64,000 bases of DNA from Tomocerus qinae (GCA_020055645.1 CM034548.1:47484296-47548295), one strand, 5' to 3'; counted from the stretch's first letter, positions 12,801-27,400 are shown. The notes: generated from the letters alone by a model not told the origin. A program made the numbers and translations.

Positions 12801-15279
12801 TTCCACCATAATAATATGTAATATTAGCAATGCTTACGAAATATTATTTTTACAAACAATTAGTAAGGGCTTACTGCCGTAATCGGACTTTCCTAACCAT
12901 CCTCTCCGCATTATTTTATGCAACTCTACGTTTCACTAGTTTACATTCGTTTACATCCAACAGTTTACTTTTGTGTCAGAGAATCGTGGTAGGTACTTAA
13001 AGTTAATTCATTTAAAGATAAGTCTTCGATTAGTATATACTTTTTAGGATTCGGCTAAATATCATTTGGTATCCATTGCAAGCAACTATACTACATTTAT
13101 CATTCGTTTCAATGACTTCACCATTAGTTGTACTTTACTTTTTATTTACGATAACTTTGTTTGTAAAGACTAAACAACTGTAACTAGCTATATAGATTAT
13201 GTAGCGGCCATAGCAATAACCCCAACTTTTTAAAGATAACTTCTTCTTTCGTCTTAGGTATTTGCTACCGACCTATATCTTATTGGTAGTATCATGTTTG
13301 TAGTAAATGTTCCGCACCAAATGCATTATTGCTACAATTCAGCTCACAAAAGTTCCTTAGAAGAGATAATCATATTATTATTATATTAGTTTGTTTATAA
13401 TTTTTGTATGTACTATTTATGTAGTCCCTGAAAGGTTTTACTTGCGTCAAGACTTATATTATGTACACAGTCGAGATTTAGAATTTCACTCTACTTTCAA
13501 GTATTATGATCTATATAGCTAAATCATTCACTTTATCAAATTAAGTATACAATAAGTACATACTTCTGAAATAAGGCTTAAAAGGAAATGATATACAAGA
13601 TTATATTCTTTAAATTACATGCCATCATCATAGCATGCAATTCAGATAATCAGATGAACTTTCTGTAGCAGAGATTGAAGTTTATTTAGTAAGGTATACC
13701 TCCATTCGAAGAAAGAACCCACTCAGCGCTCTAATCTTCGTACATGATGAATTTTCAGACGGATTCATTCAATTTTCAAATATTACCCAATATTCGAAAA
13801 TTAGGTTTGTCTGACTGCCAACATCATGCAATGAGGAGGTTTCCTTACTAAACAGAAAAAGAATGTATATCTACTTCTGTGACTCTTATTCATTTAAATT
13901 GCAATTTCTTTAGTGTTGTTGGCATTAAATAAGAGTATATAGTTTGGTTTCATCTCATCATTTTCCCAATCAGGTATATGGCAACTATTTTCTAATTATT
14001 AAAATTAAAAAATATTTTAGGGTGAAACACGTACTTACTGATATATAGGTAGGTATTCATATTTTTTGTATTTTATAGTTTTTAATAATAAACGAGTGTA
14101 TTCGGGTAAGTCTGTATTTTATCAATAGGATTCTAACGAATTGTATAATATATCCCTATAGTATATTTCATGCCATATATTTATAAAATTGTAGTTATAA
14201 ATATGTTAAATACAATTTACATCACTTAATGTGTATGAAGCCATCAGGTATACGCATAGCATTAGTAGTATGTACAAAAGTACCCAGCTACAAATAGAAA
14301 GGATCGATTTGGTAGAAATAATTTAAAATAGTATTTGGTGTAGTAAATTAGTCCGTCGATCCCAGTTCATTATTTATGTAAGATACAATTTAATAACTGT
14401 TTGAATTTGTATTTGATGTGGTATGGATATTTCAATTACGTAGATGTTTATAAATATCTAGATGGGTTGCTGTGGGTCCCCCAGGGATACACACTGCATA
14501 AACCATGTTTTATGAGTTTAAGTGAAATGAAAGCCTGTCAAATTTGAATTCGAATGCTTTATTGATTGGCTTTCCCTGTTGTCCTTTATCTTTACAACTC
14601 CCGGAATTGGAATGGTTTTTGTAATTCCATTCACTACTCCTTCGGTTAGATTATATTGGAATTACATGTTCAGCCATAAGAGTATCGCCTTGAAACTTTC
14701 TCCTCGAGACACTGAACGTATTTACTAAATAGGTAGGTAGGTAACAAAGCAGTTCATTGTATGTAGTAGTGGTTTGGGGTATACAGAAGTTTACACTCGG
14801 CCTATCCTACTAATGAAATCATCATCCGGGAAATATGGTGAAAGCTAATTAGAAAATATGCCAGCGCAACGGCAGCACTACTAACTGAGTTACTCGCTAC
14901 GCTAGTCATCATCAGTAGATGCAGGAAAACAAACTCGAATGCCCGATATGCCCCATCTCATTGCAAAGTTAACACGTACACTTCATTGCAGTGTCCTATT
15001 TTATCCCATCTTTTTTACATTTTAATCCTTTATGAAAAGATAAAGGGTCCACTTTCACCTTATTCTGTCCACTGGTGAAAAAGGACCATTTCAGCCAGTA
15101 TCCAGTAGCTGGCTAAACACTGTTGATAGGTGAGCCTAATACTACTACTATGCCCAAACAGTATGTATGATGTCAACGTGTGCTTATCTATTTATGACGC
15201 AATTATACTTAGGTTGTAGTAAGTAGTATGTGTGGGTCATAGAATATTGCCATGAAACATAAAACATGCTATAAGTTGT
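9801..15279. other. AT-rich sequence downstream of kek5, nothing recognised
   Basis: No supported coding sequence, RNA gene or clear transposon ends. Stops are frequent in all frames. Confidence 0.6.
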
Positions 15280-16369
15280 ATTTATTTGTTCTCTATTGCA
15301 CTCTTTTGTGGCAGACTTCATTTGAGGTAGTTGTTGACCAGTATAAGAAAAGCTTTGTTCTTCTTCCCTGGGAAAATGCTCCTATGCATTACGACTGTTT
15401 ACAATGGTATGTACATAGTCAAGACTCGGAACTTGGCTGTTTCTCGAACTCTGCCATGGAATCGCAAATAGAAGTTGAATAGCGCATCCTCTTTGGGGTC
15501 TTAATAATTGAACCACTCGTTTTGAAAGGTAGATAGGGCACCTATTCTCTCCTATTCGTGCTTCTGGTGTAAGTATGAAATGTAAGCCAATGCACTGACT
15601 CCATAAATAACCCAATTTGGGACTAATTCTAGTAAATAAACGAAATTTTACGTTTCTCCTTTGTATTATGTACGAATATAACGTATTGTAATGCAAGATT
15701 GCTACCAACAAAATCCAGAAAGTTATTTCTGCTCAGCGAAAATAAAAGAGAGAAAATGAGAAATGCATCCACCAACTCAGGGCGGAAAATTCAAATCCAC
15801 CAATTCGAATTCCACGAATTTGTACCTCAGAGCAGATGCAATTATGTGTGGGGCATATCTCTTGCTGATAGAATCTGGCCTAGGTATCATAAAATAGTCC
15901 AACTCCAGCTCAGTTGTATTATGGTATGGCGAGTGTTCGTTCATTCTCGCGGTAGTGCTCTGAATGGGAAAGAAAATGTTTATCTTGGTGTAAACTTATC
16001 GTCAGTTTAGCACAGTTGCTAAGAAATGTCGGAGGAATGTATTAGTAATGGAGAAGTGTGTTGGTTGGGAGGGGAGAATCTCCGTTGGATTCGTTTGCTC
16101 TCACGGACTTTCTTAATTGTAAGTTAGAGTTGGTGATAGGATCTTTTAGTAGAGAGAGAGTCACAAGCATTGAGATTGTCTTGTATGTAGAAGTTTTAAA
16201 GTAGTTGCATGGTCGTCGTGCGGTTATGTAAGTATAATATATAGTGTAATGAAAGATGTGCCCACATTTAGAATTTCTGTTTGGAAAGATAGTAGTACCT
16301 AATGTAATTTCGGCTAATGTCGTTCCTCCACCTCTCAGTACCCCACACAATGGACATGAGAAATTCTAA
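15280..16369 (-). other. kek5: likely kek5 3' untranslated region and downstream flank
   Basis: The sequence after the stop codon is AT-rich and holds nothing recognisable. The first clear minus-strand AATAAA after the stop lies near 15284-15289, which would give a 3' UTR of about 1.1 kb. This is a weak guess: a variant signal closer in could be used. Short open frames on both strands show no family features. Confidence 0.3.
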
Positions 16370-18411
16370 TTAGATCTCTGTTCCTTCCGCACTTTCATCT
16401 TCATAGCCCTCATCCGGACTCTCATTAATTTGTGTGGTGAGTTGTCTGTGAAGTCTTGCGTTTACATTCGGCTGTCCCATCCCCGCCGTCTTAGTGTTGG
16501 AGCTGCTAGAACAAGCTCCACCCAAATTAGTTGTCGATGTGGACGAGGAGATCATGAGACTTGCACTTTCAGTTCCGACACATTCAGAGATTTGTGATGG
16601 GAGAATCTGCTGCTGTGAGGCAGGAGGGTGACCGTGACAATGTCCGTGATGCTTTGGCAGAGTGTTTTTTCTTGAAGGGGAAATTGGGGGTGGCGGTGGT
16701 GGCAGGGAACTCTCTTCGTTCTTCTCGTCAGACTCGTTTCCTTCCAAGATGGGCATACAGGTGCAACTCCCTGATGGGCCGTTGTGGGTGTGGGTGTGGG
16801 TGTGTGTGTGCTGCCCCGGGTAGTTGTCCATTGTCACAGTGTACTCTTCCCCAGACGGACCATTGTACGTAGTGACATAGGCTCCGTGGGGGAGAATGTA
16901 CGTCGTGGGGTAGTAGTCTGGATTGGAGGAGGAAGGACCGCTCCCGGGATGATTATGAGAGTGTGGGTGATTGTGTCCGTGGGGGTGTCCGTGGGGATAG
17001 GCCAGCTGCGGCGGTGGGGGCGGGGGTGGTGTGGGTGGGTATCCATACGTGGGGGATGAAGACATTTGCTGGGAGGGCTGTTGGGGGTTTATGTACTCCT
17101 TCGGGTATTTGGCGAGGTCATAAGTGGGTGGGATGGTCGTCGTTGTGTTGCCGGCCATTGGGTAGGAGGGAGAGCGACGGACGAGCGTCGACACATTCAG
17201 ACTTTTGGGCAGTCCGTAATCAACCGGGTAGGCGTTGAACGGTGGCGGTTCCATCACAATTGTACCCGGGTTGGCAGCACCGCTCCCGCCACTGCAGTGA
17301 GACGAAGACGGGAGGTTGTAGTGGGTCTGAGTGTGTTGTTGCTGCTGAAGGAGCATTGAGGAGGAGGAAGACGGCCCCCCGCCGTTCATCTGGCTCAGCT
17401 TCTTTGACTGTTTTGGCAGAGTTTGTTGTAGGTGGGAGGTGGAAGAGGACTGTGGCTCCGTCCCCGTGGCTACAGAGTACACCCCGCCGTTCTTGTAGAA
17501 GGCGTGTTCATGCCCATCGCCCTCTACTCTTTTGACACCTTCGATCAAATCGGGATTCGAGTCCCCTAGTCCAAGCTCCGAACTGGTGCTGAGGAGAAAG
17601 ACGGAGCCGTTCGACTTTGTGTGGGTTGTCAACGTACTCGTCTCTGATAAGTGTCTGTCTAGCTTCCCACCACATCCGCCTAGACTGCTTACCACGCTAT
17701 TCATTGTCGTTACCTCTTTCCCATCTTTCCCAGCATCCCCTTTACCTTTAGATTTCCTCTTTGATTTCGGCCGACGTCCCTGTCCTCCGTGCTCTACATT
17801 AGACTCTCCCCGTCGCCGTTTATTACCACACATACGACAACATTTACAAACACAAACTATAATTACACAGAGAACAATTACCACACCGATTACTGCCCCT
17901 GTACTCAAAACAATTATAATCAGGTTCGGGTAGTGGGACACGAAGGATGTGAGTCCGATCCCAGACACCTCTACTTCTTCCTTTGCCGTGAGCACCCGCA
18001 GCGTGAAGTTGGCCATGGCCACTCCGGCGGGATTCTGGGCCATGCATGTGAACGTCCCGTTTTCCTCTGAAGTGGCGTTCAAGATCAACAATTCGCTTTT
18101 CCTCTCGCTCATCGTCCCAAAAGCCACTCCGCTGAATGTCCCTTGGCCGGTGGACATCACGGACAGAGACATGGACATCGTTGAAGATGTAGACGTCGAA
18201 GCTGGCGAAGATAGCTGTCCGCCATAACCCTGTATACCTCCTGCGACCGTTGGCCCAATCGGCTGCTGGGACGCACTGATGAATGAACTCGTAGTTTCGA
18301 TCAACATGTTCAGAGAACTGTTGGACAGGAGCTTTCCGTTGAAAAGCCACTCCAGACTCGATTCGGGGATCGATGTAACTTTGCAGAGCAGAGACACGTT
18401 CTTCCCTTCAT
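16370..18411 (-). CDS. kek5: kek5 coding exon 4: Ig domain, transmembrane helix, cytoplasmic tail, stop
   Basis: This 2042-nt terminal exon is visibly richer in GC than its surroundings. The acceptor (tttgacag) at 18412 rebuilds D288, giving DEGKNVSLLC. The Ig domain has C297, W309 and C410, with the terminal strand motif NGTFTCMAQNPAGVA. Between its middle strands sits a Ser/Thr/Gly-rich insert of about 60 residues (about 324-387). The transmembrane helix is about 451-474, followed by a cysteine-rich juxtamembrane stretch and a basic patch (about 500-519). The tail has Gln, Ser and Pro runs (747-755, 858-863), His-rich runs (761-777, 822-830, 875-881) and an acidic end (SPDEGYEDESAEGTEI) whose last residues fit a class I PDZ ligand. 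Stop TAA at 16372-16370. Long open frames on the opposite strand here are shadows of this exon. Confidence 0.93.
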
Positions 18412-21400
18412 CTGTCAAAAACAAATAAGTTCTCATTTAGTGACTTCCTAGTACTAATAACATCTAACATCAAGATATTGGCAGTAGACAACAGTTATAA
18501 CTTCGTTTCTTGAAACTAATAAAACTGGTATTTTCTAACTGTTTGTTCCTTTTTATAACTTGGATTTTATTTATGAATTCCAAGTAAGTACTCTGATGGA
18601 AAACCGGGTCGTTTCAGAAAACTTGTACTTTGTAACAGCATATTAAGCAATAAATATAAAACAGTAACAAAACAACATCGTTGGCAAACACATATTTCAG
18701 ATTCGAACATAGTTTCCCATTTTATATTGAAAATACTTACATTCGTACGTATGGATGGAGTAAAAGTATGTTCGGTTAATCACCATTAATACGGGGTGAC
18801 AAGAAACCAATGTTTCATATAACTTTCACCATTTAAATAAAATTTGACCTATTAAATTGAAGTGTACCTCTTTACCACTTTCCATACAAAAGAAAACTTT
18901 TACTTCACTTTTGCAGACCTTTTAATAAAGTAAAAAATAATTGTAAGATTCTTTCTGCTTGTAAAATGTAAATTTTTTATATGGCTTTATATTTGCAGTG
19001 TGAAGCTTGTTGAAAGTTGAGGTCTTGCATTCCTCAAACCCTGTACTGTTATAAAGCAGCATTGAATGTTCTTTTATCTCGAGTATTTTTCAATGCAGTA
19101 CTAGGTACTCATATTTTTTATTCCGTATGATACATGTTTCTGTTTACCATCAAACTTTAGATACAATCCCCCGTATCTATCCTTTTGTAACAACGAAAGT
19201 AAGGAGAAAGTCAAGCGGAAGAAAGACAAAGTAAAAAGAGAAAGTCGTTTCAAAAGATGTGCTTGAGTTCAACTTGGAGTATGGAAAAGAACAATGCTGA
19301 TGAGTAAAAGTGGAAATGTGCACATTGACAGAACTAAATGCCTTCCATTCCCAACAACACAATTTTGAAAAAGTTTACTATCGTAGAGTGTACTGCTGAA
19401 TTTGTGTCGCTCAAAATTTTTCAACCCTTGTATATGGATATGAAAAGTACAGAAAATATGCTCCCTATTTTTATGGAATTTTACTTATGGGAGGAGTTTT
19501 ATATTTATTGTTAAATACGACATACGGCACCATCATCAACTCCTCTTTCAATAGTTGAGAACTACATTTCCGCGTGCAAGTGTATTGGCCAAATGCATAA
19601 TGTAAATATAGTTTATTTATAGTGTATAAATGATCTGTGAATAGGAGGAGAGTTGAGTAGGAGGTACTTAATAAAGGAGAAGGCGGTTGCACAAAGGAAT
19701 AGAAAGGGACCTCGAACTCAACTCAAGTGCAAAAGAGGAAGCGACCGATGGAGTTTTCCTTGCGAAATCGAAATGAAACACTTTCTCTTAAAAGTCTTGC
19801 ATTGACTTTCTCCGTTGTCCCCACACCAACACTAGCCATGTACTAGTAGTAGTACAAGAAAACTTTGCTTTGGTTTCGTTCGCTGTAGTTGAGCAGTCGA
19901 AAACCAAACTCACTCAACTCAGTCAGCCAAATCAGATTCTATACACATCTACTAACATTTATAGTGTCTGCATAGTTCTTGTGTGTGTAGGGCACAACTT
20001 GAGTACAGCATCAGTCTTAAATACATTACTAGTACTAGTAATAAATAGTAGTCTTGTACTTATTATGTTGACATCAGTATAGGTATCCGAGTGAGACAGG
20101 CATAAAGGAAACCACCCTGTAGCAATAACATTAGAAGAACATCACAGAAACATATGGAGACACAACCGTCTAGTATGTAAAGGAATGATGTAGGTACGAA
20201 AGTCCGGAGAGAGGGAGAAAGGGGCAAGTAACTGTGAGCATAAGTAAGTCAGAGAAAGCTTTGTAGTTTTACTTACACTGTACAATGCTCTGCACATTAG
20301 CCGTGGACGAGAGACAAAAGTAAAAGTATGAATGACTCGGAAAGGCAAGAAGAACCACAGAGTGGAGAGTCTTTGTTAGTGGTACCTACATACATAGATA
20401 CATTACAAAGTAGAGCAGATAAACAGGAAAAGTTTTAAATGGGATTGCATATCTTGGTAGTAGGAGCAGGAAAAGTTGATCTGAACTGAGTCCTTCCAAG
20501 CATTAACTGAATAGAAGGTTACTGTACAGAACTCTTGCAATATAAGTAATTCCCACCAATAATACAAGTCTCAACCTTGTACTTAGTATATATATATATC
20601 GTCTGTAGAAAGGAAAAAGGATCTGATATTCCTTTCTCTACTCTACTCTCACGAACACTTTCTGAAATATTTTACACCCAAGTATAGGCTACACATAGTA
20701 TACTGAGTATTAAATACTACTACCACTAAATATGCATATAAGTGGAATAGACTTTGACTACTTTTATTACATAGGGCAATACGGTTTTGTTACAGTTCCT
20801 CTTACTTGCTATAGACTATCTTTATGTGCCCGGGAAAGATAGCGGAGCGATGCTAAAATATAATTCGTTTCTATGTTCTGTTCTCTTGTAGTTGTATAAC
20901 TAACGACATAACATTAGCAAAACGACAATATTCACTCAAAAAAGTTTTTACTCGACGAATTAATACTAAAGAATGTTCTTTATAGTAATATAGATACTTA
21001 CAGTAATTGTTGACCCTATCACAGCAACTTGAGACTGTCATAAGTAATATTATTTATATAGTATACATGACAACAAAAAAGTTAAAGCAGAGTAGTAAAG
21101 ATGTAATGGTTTGCATTTGAATAGATCTGCATACATACATAGGTCGGTTTCTGCTGTGTAGTTTGCTATGTTGTGGGAGGTTGTTGTTAGCTGGAGAGAA
21201 TGAACGAGAGCAGTTACATTTAACATTAGATATTAAATTGGATCAGAGTGGCTAATCGTCTGTACAGTGCATCATAGTTGAGTGGCATAGCCCATTCAAC
21301 CAAGAATAGGAGAATGCTTTTTGTCACAGGAAATGATGATTTGATTTGCAATTAGGGAACACGTTTGATCCTATCTTAACTGCTTGAACGTCTTGAACAA

Positions 21401-24400
21401 TAATAAGCTGTCGTCGTAAACCAACAACGTACATATTTGCCTTCACCTACTCCTTTTAGACTAAAGAGAAAAGAGTTTTCTCTCCACCTTCTTTGGTTAT
21501 CTCCTTCTCTCAAATTTATTTTCCTGCTTAAGCACTACTATACCCACGCATTCCGGCTAAATTAAATTGTATTACCACTAACCTGGCATACTGGGGAAAT
21601 ATGTAACAGCACAATTTCCAAGATGAGAGCTGAAATTCTTAAAGCTGCTATTTACAATCTAATGCAGAATGCATTTAGTACGTGCCATTATGGTACTTGC
21701 ACTGTTACAGTGTGGATTCTCTACGTTGTTCTATTTCCACCAAGTACAGATTATAATGCGTAAACAATACAAATACACATGCATGTATATTTACTTGAAA
21801 TAGTTACTGTTAGCAAATAGTTTTGGTTCCTCGATGGTGTGGGAAGAGAAGTTGAGTGAGTGAGTGAGTGAATTCTGTTTGGGTAATTGCGTTAAAAGAT
21901 TTTCAAACCGAAATAGAGCAAACCGCATTACTTAGGCAATATAATCTATTAGTGATGGAGTGGAGGGAGGGCAAAAGGAAGCCGTAACTGGAAAAGCATA
22001 TAAGTAAATAGTAGATGGATTTGATATGAAGAAGCTCTTGTGAAGATAACAAGGAATACTAATAGGAGAAAGTGCAGTGAGGTAATAGAGTTTAAAGAAG
22101 CGAGAGTGTGTGTGACCTGGTAGCCGCTTTCTTATGATATGGAGAGACTCACATTTAAATTTTAATGGTTTCATTTAGGCCATCGTCAAGGACTTGGTTA
22201 AGGGGATTTTTACGAGGGACACTTAGATTGATAGCCTTTGATAATATTGAGAGTCAGCGCCTTTTCTCTATAATAGTCTTTTCATGCATTAACTCACTCC
22301 CAGATTCTTTTACGTCTACTGCTACTGTAACTATAAAATTAAGTCTAAGTGTTATGAGAGCTGTATGTTTGTGTGTGTTAGCTAATAGAAATCTTGCTTT
22401 GACCGAATTTCTCTCCGTCTTTAATAATCTCATAGGGAAGGAGCTGAGCTAAAGTCAATTCAAGTCAAGCAAAGTAAAATCAGTGGAGCACAAATCTCTT
22501 CATTTAGGAAATAAGATGTCATTTCATATCCGCCAAAATGAAAATTAATAGACACATACCTATTGAGTTAGTCAGTTTGTTGGCACATACCTATCCAACT
22601 CTATTATATCTTGCAGCGAAGCAAATAATCAGCTACCCCAGCATAGATGTGGCTAAGTAGACACAAAGTATGTCCGTAGCTAATAATAAAAGGTAATGTA
22701 ATTAATCTTCCTTTTACTACTACTCCGACTAATCCTAAAACTAATAAAAGTAATGCGAATAGAAAACTGAAATAATAGCAGATCTTTCATTCTCGTATAC
22801 AATTAGGTTAGCATTGAGTACCCACATCCTTCTATCAGGAGAACATATATAATTGTATCACAATTGTAGGGCAACATACCTTTCACGCTATGTTTTAGAA
22901 AGTCAAATGGGAATGAAAGTGGAAATACGCCGAGGAAAACTAAAGAGAAAGAAAATAATTTTTCGACTGAATGAATGCAAAAAATCCGAGGAGAGTAAGT
23001 GAGTATTTTATTAATATGATATAAAAGTGATTTTCTTTAAGATTGACATCAGAGGTTCCTTATACGATTTTATGAGCTAGGAAATGGTAGTGTGAGGATG
23101 ACGGCTCAAGTATTTTGGATGAAGAAGTCGTAGGCCTGATTGTGAGCTGGTGAAGTGAAGTGTAGTGGAGGATTATGATATAGACTTTGGGTGAAAGTCA
23201 CTCTCTGCTCTCTCAGGGCTGGTTTGTTTCCTTCTCCCAAAGAAGGGCATATCACCCTTTGTATTTACCTGATATGCTTATTAGAGAGTCATTGTTACTA
23301 TATTGATATAAATATATTCTTACCTACGACCTCCTTTATGCCTTCGTATAGGCCTTCTGCGCTGTAAATTTCCTGAGCACATTTCCCGACAAGCTCTCAC
23401 AGTCTGTGCACCCTGTGTCTAGAGAGGCCCGTCAGAAATAGGGCTTTCACTATTGTAGTATTTTCCATATCAGCGGCACAAAGGAGTGAAAGAGAAAGTG
23501 ATTCTACTGAGAGGCTGCTGATTCTACTGAGAGATAGATCGGATTCCATAAGGGTGAAAAATTTGTTGGAAAAATGCTCTTTTAGATTGGCTTTTGAGAA
23601 TCACCTTTGGGAGTCACAACGAAAAGCCAAAATAAACCTCTTAGCGGAGGCCTCATCGTATCCCATCAACTTTCTCCCTCTTGCTTTCTTTCCTACCTTT
23701 CTCTGTTTTCCAACAATATTGTTGTCATGTCAAATGCGTATAGACTAACACTGGGTGTACATCTCCACTGTCACATCCCGTCATTTTTTGCAGTATAGAG
23801 TACGTACAAGACAGTCAAGCCAATTTCTACCTTGTGAACCAATGGTCTATTGCTACTTATTGATAGTGTACCTGCCTAACTTCGGTGTTTGTATTTTGAA
23901 GGATAACAGTATCTAGCTCATCATACCTGGGTCTTAACATGAGGTGCCAATTAAAATATTAGTTTCAAAGATTTACATTTAAATATTAAATGTAACAACA
24001 AAATTAGGGAGGGCGAATATAAAAGCGAGATTCTGCGTTTGTACATGATTTACGACAACGCTCATTAAAGGCTAAGAACTAACTGGCATCTGTAGTAACT
24101 CCTACAAGAGCTTGCCTAAGGATGACTAACATTGTATACAAAATGTAGAAGATTGATTGCCTGCGGATATAGTTCAGCCTTTAAATACACCAGCAATGAT
24201 TATGTATGTATTATGGGTTATTGTTTTGAGTGGTGACTAAATGTATTAAACTTGATGTTAAAAAATGGGATTAAAGCAGGTGAAATAAACTACAAGAGGT
24301 AGGAACTGATAAATGGGACAGCTGCATAAATAGACGGTTGTTTGGACAAAGAGAATTAGTTTGGTGATAAATGTGTGTATAGGAAGGGAAGTGTGTATTT

Positions 24401-27400
24401 GAAGTGGGCATCTAAAATCACCACAAAGGGAAGTTATCATAAATTGCAGACGGTGCAGCTCCGTCGTGTGTTATTTGTTTGTCGACTCTGCTGAATTCTC
24501 CGCACAAAATTCACACAGACACAAACGAAATGCATAAAGGAAATTTAAGTTGTCCAAGTTCACTTTGGCTGGAGAGCATTCAGTCAGACAAAGGAGGCCT
24601 GTTAATGCTGCTAATGTTAGCAAATGTAAGGTTGCGTATGCAAGCATATTTTTCTCGAGTCGCCACTTTTTCCTGTCTCCCCTATCAAAATATAATGGGA
24701 CAAGTCTGAGCTGTCGGAATCTGAGCAAGAGACTCTTTGATTTCTCTGTGAGAAAATCCCTTTAACTGGACCCAACGCTTTTATTATAGACATACCGTAG
24801 CTTTACTTTGCATTACACTTTGCTTTGAATTTGGCTGACTTGGCTTTTCTTCAATTCACTTACTTTCTCCCTCTCAGTCCCACTCTCCCTGTCCCATCTG
24901 TAATCCTAAATAAGCTACAGGGAAAATGAAATGACCTCCACATATCAACCGTCAGAAACCGAAACATTTGCATACTATAAAAATGACGGAACGAGCCATT
25001 ACTACTTCACTACATAATGTGGCTGGGTTGTATCTTGAATTTAAATACCTAGCATTATTTATTACTGCAACAATCTCCGCGTTATAAATAAATAAATAAA
25101 TACATGATTTGTATTGACGTTTAAGCTAATTGTTAACAAAGAGTTTAATTTATGTTTGATTTGGTTTCTGTCATTAGTTTTAACGGAGTGGACAACTAAA
25201 TGTAACATTGGCAATGAACTAGTACGTCAAGTGGAAGCAAATGCAGTTTTATGTGGACGTGATATCTAGTGATAAGGCTATAATGCAGCTTTTGTTAGTT
25301 CACTACAGTTGGACATGGTAGAAGAATTGCCGAGCGAAGCATTATATTTTTAAAGATCTCTGTGTTCAGGTATCCGTCAGACCCTTTGCAATCATTGGTT
25401 GGTTGGTGGACTTTATAGGTGTTGAGAGTACGTTGGATGCATGGTGGGGTTTGTTGCTGGGCTATGGCTATGACTGGAAGGAAAGAGAGGATGCCAAGAA
25501 GTCTGGAAGAATGCGGAGAGCGAGTCTCTGCAGCTGGAGAGCAAAGAAATGGAGAAGAGTGTAAAGTAAAGGCATAGAGCAAAGGAACGTAATCGTCAGT
25601 CTCAGTCCCAATGGTCCGTCCATAAAAGAAAGTGAAATCCCCATTACGCTTAAATGCAATGGATGGGGGAGCGAGTCGACGTGTAAATTGTGTCAGTTCC
25701 GCCGCTTCTTCTGATATCTCCATAAGCCCATTTCCATGCTCATCTCATCTCCACTTCACTTCACTTACATTACAGGTCGCTGGAAAAATACTTCTCTAAT
25801 ACATCTGTGTATATAGGTATCTATAATATGTAGATCTATAGCGACCTATAGAACGCATCTTTAAATATATCTATCATGCATGCAACAGAGCTACACTCAT
25901 GGCTCTCCTACTAAATTCTTACACACTCACACTTATTATTAAAGCAGTATATTACACAGCTACCAACCTACTCTGTACTCGTACTATGTAGGTATACATT
26001 TCTTCTTCCCTGTACTGTATAATATGGTGGCTACTGGCTAAGAATACATGTGTGCATTCATTCGTATATTATACGGATGCTATAGAACTATGGCTTTTGC
26101 ATGTAGTACGTAGTTACGAAGGAGTAAAACCCACAAGGTTGCAATGGTCAAGCCACTTTCTTCTATTTCAGCGTATATTTATTTGTGGCTGAAAGAGAGT
26201 CCTTTCAGATTCAGACTAACTGTGAGCTTATTCGGCTATTTTACTGACACTGCCTACATTTAGATGTACATTCACATACACCAACCGTATAATATCCAAT
26301 TCTCTTCAGCGTAACCATAAGGATGGACACCATTGCATCTGAACATTGCAAAGAAAACTCTAGAGCTTTCTTTTCTTATTTAGAATTCTCGGACTGAATG
26401 ACTTCTCCTAGCCAAAAAACTTACTTTCATTTACCATTACGCAAGTGAGTGAGCTGTTGCATTTCTTTTACTACGCCCATTTCCTCCCAACTATCCACTA
26501 CATAATATTAAATGTTATTCAGTCACTGCAAACCTCCCAACTCACAAAATATTGTGACCAGAATATTTTCATATTTTTTCTCCATTAAATAACGCAGCAG
26601 TTCGTAAAGTATATATAATCTTCTCATCGCTATTGCGGGTGCAAATACACAAAATGGCATAACAAATGATGATTCTTCTTCTGCAGGACAGAGAGTTGGG
26701 GCAAGCAAAGGGAGATATTAGAAAATGGGCTGAGAGAGTGTCTTGGAATATAAAGTCATTTTGAATGAGGAAAACAGGAGGAGTGACTACTCGACTGTTG
26801 CACATTTCATTTTGTTTTCCTTCCCCTTCTTGAATGTGATGTGATTCAAGTGAAAGCAATTGAGCAGAAGATGGAAAATGTAGATTGATGTCGAATAGGT
26901 AAAAAGTAGGAAAGTATTTAAAAGTCCAATTGGAGGGGAAGAAATAGAACATTGAAAGAAATGTGAGCACTTATTTATGTTACATTCATAGAGGTGAAAG
27001 TGCGTCAGCTCTCCTCCACTAACTATTTACGTGCTCCTCACAAATAAGAACGGCTGTATACAGAATCAGAAGACACTTGTATTTACCTTGTAACATACGT
27101 GCTAGACATCTCCCTACAAATACTATGTATGAAGTATTACGTGTGGGTAAAAGTTACTCTCCGTATGGTATACGTCTATAGATCCATAAATAAGTCTTCT
27201 CCCTACGTAGATAAGTGAGGCTGGTAGAAATATATGTAGTACTGTGTTAGAGAGAGAGTCTAGAATTTAATGGGATGGGATGATGGATGGAACGGTCAGA
27301 TAGGTAGGCGAATCCTTACTTACCTCCTTGCATTGCTCTGCTACTTATTTACTATGTAAGTAGTAATATCTATGTAGGAGAAAGTGTTTTTGCTACAGGA

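Noticed and set aside
16561-18227. Many plus-strand open frames of 90 to 133 codons, and a 168-codon minus-strand frame at 17844-18350
   Set aside because: They overlap the kek5 terminal exon. Its GC-rich, repeat-rich coding sequence leaves other frames open; the kek5 frame alone shows Ig, transmembrane and tail features.
25295-25723. A 142-codon minus-strand frame starting MEISEEAAELTQF in kek5 intron 3
   Set aside because: It has an ATG and a plausible start, but the rest is of random composition with no domain, and no splice or poly(A) signals support it.
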